Positions 61,904 through 64,000 of a DNA stretch of 64,000 nt are shown one piece after another. The first letter of the stretch is position 1. Every line of letters begins with the position of its first letter. Under the pieces are notes generated by a model, which made no database searches, was not told the DNA's origin, and saw only the letters and a program-made list of their open reading frames with translations. The stretch is taken from assembly GCA_003963305.1 (NCBI GenBank), contig RXJR01000008.1, positions 1-64,000 on the forward strand, read 5' to 3'. The position numbers were made by a program, and so were the translations under genes. Source of the DNA: Candidatus Melainabacteria bacterium. Lineage in GTDB: Bacteria; Cyanobacteriota; Vampirovibrionia; Obscuribacterales; Obscuribacteraceae.

Positions 61904-62968
61904 TCAGTGCTGCTTGGGCAGGCCAACCAGCGTCAGCGAGATGCGGCGCTGCTTCACGTCCACTGATTTGATGCGCACTGAGGTTTCGGCGCCTGCGGTG
62001 AAGCTGGCTTTCGCCGCCCCATCCAGCTCCGAATCGTGCAGCAGTCCATCGATGCAGCCCTGCAGGCTGACGAAGACGCCATACGCAGTCACGCTCGCCA
62101 CCACGCCGCCGGTCACTTGCCCGTACTTGAGCGAGCTCAAGACGGCGCCGATGCGACTGAGGTGCACGGTGCCGTTTTTGGCGTCGGTGCGAAGCACCTC
62201 GAGCTCCAGTTCTTCACCGACCTTGACCAGGTCGGCGACGCGAGCGGAGCGACTCTGCGCCAGTTCATTGCGGGGCAGGAGTGCCGTCGTGCCGCCCAGG
62301 TCGATGAGCGCTCCTTTCTCATCGCCGAGGATGCGTGCCACCTTGCCTTTGACCAGGGTACCGCACTTGAGAGTGGCGATGAAGTCGCGCTGCTGCTCTT
62401 GCACGGCTCGCGCGTGGCTGAGGATGACATCGCCTTTGCGCCCGCTCTGGTTGTCGCAACTCGTCACTTTCACCGGAATGTCGGTGCCGACGAGGTTATT
62501 CGGATTGCCGAAGAAGAGCAGTTCGCGCCGCGGAATGAAGCACTTGATACCGTCGATGGTGGCCTGGGCGCCGGCGAAGCTATCGTTGGCACGCGCGCGC
62601 GACAGGGCCGTCACATGCGCTTGCGTGGTAGCCTGGCTTTTGACCAGCGCCGTCAGGTTGCTCCAGGCCGCCTGGCGTTGTTCAGTCGAGGCAACGCGCT
62701 TGTGGGAGACGGTAAACTCCTCATCGCTGTCTTCTTTCTTGATCACGACGAAGCGCGATTTGTCGCCCACTTTCAGGTCACCGGCTTCGTCGAGTTCGAG
62801 GAAGGCATCCGATTTGGTGCGGATGTTGACGATGAATCCGCCCCGCGTCGAGGCCATCACCTCTCCGTCGACGATATCGCCGATTTCCGGGTTGTTGAAG
62901 GTGAGCCCGGCGAGCAGAGCTGCGAAGGCTGAGGTGGAAGAATTGTTGGACACTGTGATCGGTTTCAT
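61904..62968 (-). CDS. Four-S1-domain RNA-binding protein
   Basis: A 354-residue protein made of four S1 (OB-fold) repeats. They start at about GDIVDGEVMASTRGGFIVNI, ATTQAHVTALSRARANDSFA, GTLVKGKVARILGDEKGALI and GQVTGGVVASVTAYGVFVSL. Repeats 1, 3 and 4 carry the typical G-x-V/I-x-G start. This layout is that of ribosomal protein S1-like proteins that bind single-stranded mRNA and help initiation; it could be this organism's S1 or a paralog. There is no Shine-Dalgarno sequence before ATG 62968, which is common for S1 genes. It is divergent from rnpB. Confidence 0.85.
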   Translation of the reverse strand: MKPITVSNNSSTSAFAALLAGLTFNNPEIGDIVDGEVMASTRGGFIVNIRTKSDAFLELDEAGDLKVGDKSRFVVIKKEDSDEEFTVSHKRVASTEQRQAAWSNLTALVKSQATTQAHVTALSRARANDSFAGAQATIDGIKCFIPRRELLFFGNPNNLVGTDIPVKVTSCDNQSGRKGDVILSHARAVQEQQRDFIATLKCGTLVKGKVARILGDEKGALIDLGGTTALLPRNELAQSRSARVADLVKVGEELELEVLRTDAKNGTVHLSRIGAVLSSLKYGQVTGGVVASVTAYGVFVSLQGCIDGLLHDSELDGAAKASFTAGAETSVRIKSVDVKQRRISLTLVGLPKQH

Positions 62969-63305
62969 TGGTAATAATGGTTTGTTGATTGTTTGCTGAA
63001 ACGACCACCTCTCCACGTTGGCGCTAGCATTCTTCAAATTCGAGGCACTTACCTGATTGCTGTGAGCAATCGATAGATTCGACGAGTTGTGAGAAAGGCT
63101 TTTGTTTAGTGGGTCGAGTTTTACTGGAACTGGATGTAAAGGTGGTTGTCTCGACCTTAAGTAAGTTGAAGCGCTCAAAGCAATCGACGTCTGGAGCTGG
63201 CAGAACCGGTGCAAGCTTCAAGCGGGGATTTAAGGCTCGCGCTAGCGGGCGCTCCTTTTGTGCCGCTAGCTCGCACCAACTCTGTCCGAGCTTCTATAAT
63301 GGGTT
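62969..63305. other. Divergent leader region of the S1 gene and rnpB
   Basis: No ORF. A hairpin GCTAGCGG/CCGCTAGC is at 63241-63270, just upstream of the rnpB promoter. The S1 leader is AT-rich near the start codon. Confidence 0.45.
63295..63300 (+). promoter_or_regulatory. TATAAT -10 box of rnpB
   Basis: Perfect TATAAT, 5 bp upstream of the predicted RNA 5' end. The -35 region is poor. Confidence 0.7.
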
Positions 63306-63651
63306 TTGAAGTAACGCAGACTGTCGCGTCCGTTTCGGCGGATGAGGAAAGTCCGGGCACCACAGGGCTGGTTGCTGGGTAACGCCCAGTGCGCGTGAGC
63401 GTGAGGATAGTGCCACAGAAATGAAGACCGCCTGACTCGTCAGGTAAGGGTGCAACGGTGCGGTAAAAGCGTCACCAGCAAAGTCGAGAGGCTTTGGCTA
63501 GGTAAACCCCGCTGAAGGTGCAAGGCGAAGGTATAGCTCAGAAATTGGTTGCCCGCCAACCTGAGTTGCCGAAGCTGCTAGAGGGTATGGGAAACCATGC
63601 TCCCAGAGAGATGACAGTCTAGAACAGAACCCGGCTTATGCGTTGCTTCAA
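63306..63651 (+). ncRNA. rnpB: RNase P RNA, bacterial type A
   Basis: Catalytic RNA of ribonuclease P, about 346 nt. Conserved blocks are in order: GAGGAAAGTCCGGGC near the 5' end (63349), ACAGAAA, GGTAAACCCCG near 63500, and AGAGAGATGACAGT...ACAGAACCCGGCTTA at the 3' end. The ends pair as helix P1: TTGAAG-T-AACGCA (63306-63318) with TGCGTT-G-CTTCAA (63639-63651). The P1 helix fixes the boundaries within a few bases. Confidence 0.96.
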
Positions 63652-64000
63652 TTTTCTCTGAAAAGACAAAAACTCGAGCCATGACTCGAGTTAGAGCACT
63701 GAGTGCTTCTGTTTTGTCTGTTCCAAAACCCTTGGGCAAGAGGCAGGAACGATTGGGCAAGCGCTGAAAGTGCAGTTCGTGGCGCTTGCATTGGCTATGA
63801 ATTCAGTACTTTGGGCAAGAGGCTGAATGCATGTACCATAGCGAACGTTCGTGGAATTATCGTGTCACGTGTTGTCTTCTCGAAAATCCTCCTTCTGTGT
63901 TCAACCTTAGACAGCGAATGTCTCAATTTTGTGAAAGAAACTGAATAGTTTTTGTGCATGGATTGCCTGTTCTGTTTCTTTCGCGGACGCAACTTTTATA
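63652..64000. other. Region after rnpB
   Basis: A hairpin AACTCGAG/CTCGAGTT is at about 63672-63693 and may end the rnpB precursor. TTGGGCAAGAGGC occurs twice (about 63731 and 63812). No convincing gene; the ORFs here lack ribosome binding sites. Confidence 0.4.

Noticed and set aside
63703..63948. 81-residue plus-strand ORF after rnpB
   Set aside because: No ribosome binding site and atypical composition; it contains the duplicated TTGGGCAAGAGGC, which fits non-coding DNA better.

Overview
The window looks like chromosomal DNA from a Gram-negative-type bacterium. It carries secreted proteins with Sec signals, a lipoprotein, a class A penicillin-binding protein, a PBP4-type carboxypeptidase, and an AmpD-like amidase. 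The bacterial type A RNase P RNA gene is complete near the right edge. The gene mixture (PepF pair, PtrB, patatin/thiolase/FadJ cluster, many small zinc-ribbon and repeat proteins, XRE regulators) and the intermediate base composition would fit a non-photosynthetic Cyanobacteriota relative such as the Obscuribacterales (Melainabacteria). That placement is inference; a phylogeny of rnpB or the S1-domain protein would test it. I saw no tRNA, rRNA, CRISPR array, transposase, integrase or phage gene.

Layout. 1-10.4 kb: UPF0114 membrane protein, cell-wall amidase, small secreted proteins, an XRE regulator, an 11-residue-repeat protein, a lipoprotein, a large exported glycogen-debranching-type glucosidase, a 38-bp tandem repeat, and a two-gene operon of four YbjQ-like domains. 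10.5-18.7 kb: SbmA/YddA-type ABC transporter, secreted helical protein, exported S41 protease, MocR regulator and an unlisted 46-residue ORF. 18.9-27 kb: fatty-acid activation and beta-oxidation (acyl-CoA ligase, patatin, thiolase, FadJ-type protein). 27-37 kb: two paralogous secreted proteins, a GH35 beta-galactosidase, an HExxH metallopeptidase with repeats, a TPR protein and a WD40-like protein. 37-48 kb: tandem PepF peptidases, a zinc-ribbon protein, PtrB, an octad-repeat protein and several small unknowns. 48-57.5 kb: PBP1A, XRE regulator, a SIS-transaldolase fusion overlapping a GT87-like membrane enzyme, an unknown 419-residue protein and PBP4. 57.5-64 kb: small proteins, isocitrate lyase, a four-S1-domain protein and rnpB.

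How it fits together. The ligase, patatin, thiolase, FadJ-type protein and isocitrate lyase suggest growth on lipids through beta-oxidation and the glyoxylate shunt. Malate synthase and acyl-CoA dehydrogenase are not in the window. The S41 protease, two PepF enzymes, PtrB and exported glycosidases suggest scavenging of peptides and sugars.

The most unusual non-coding feature is a family of short GGTGC/GCACC dyads in gene leaders. One form is close to TGGTGCCGCATGCGGTGCC. In two paralogous genes it sits exactly 17 bp upstream of a TATTAT -10 box. Other members form small hairpins, some with UACG or GAAA tetraloops, just before ribosome binding sites. The most unusual protein architecture is the SIS-transaldolase fusion.
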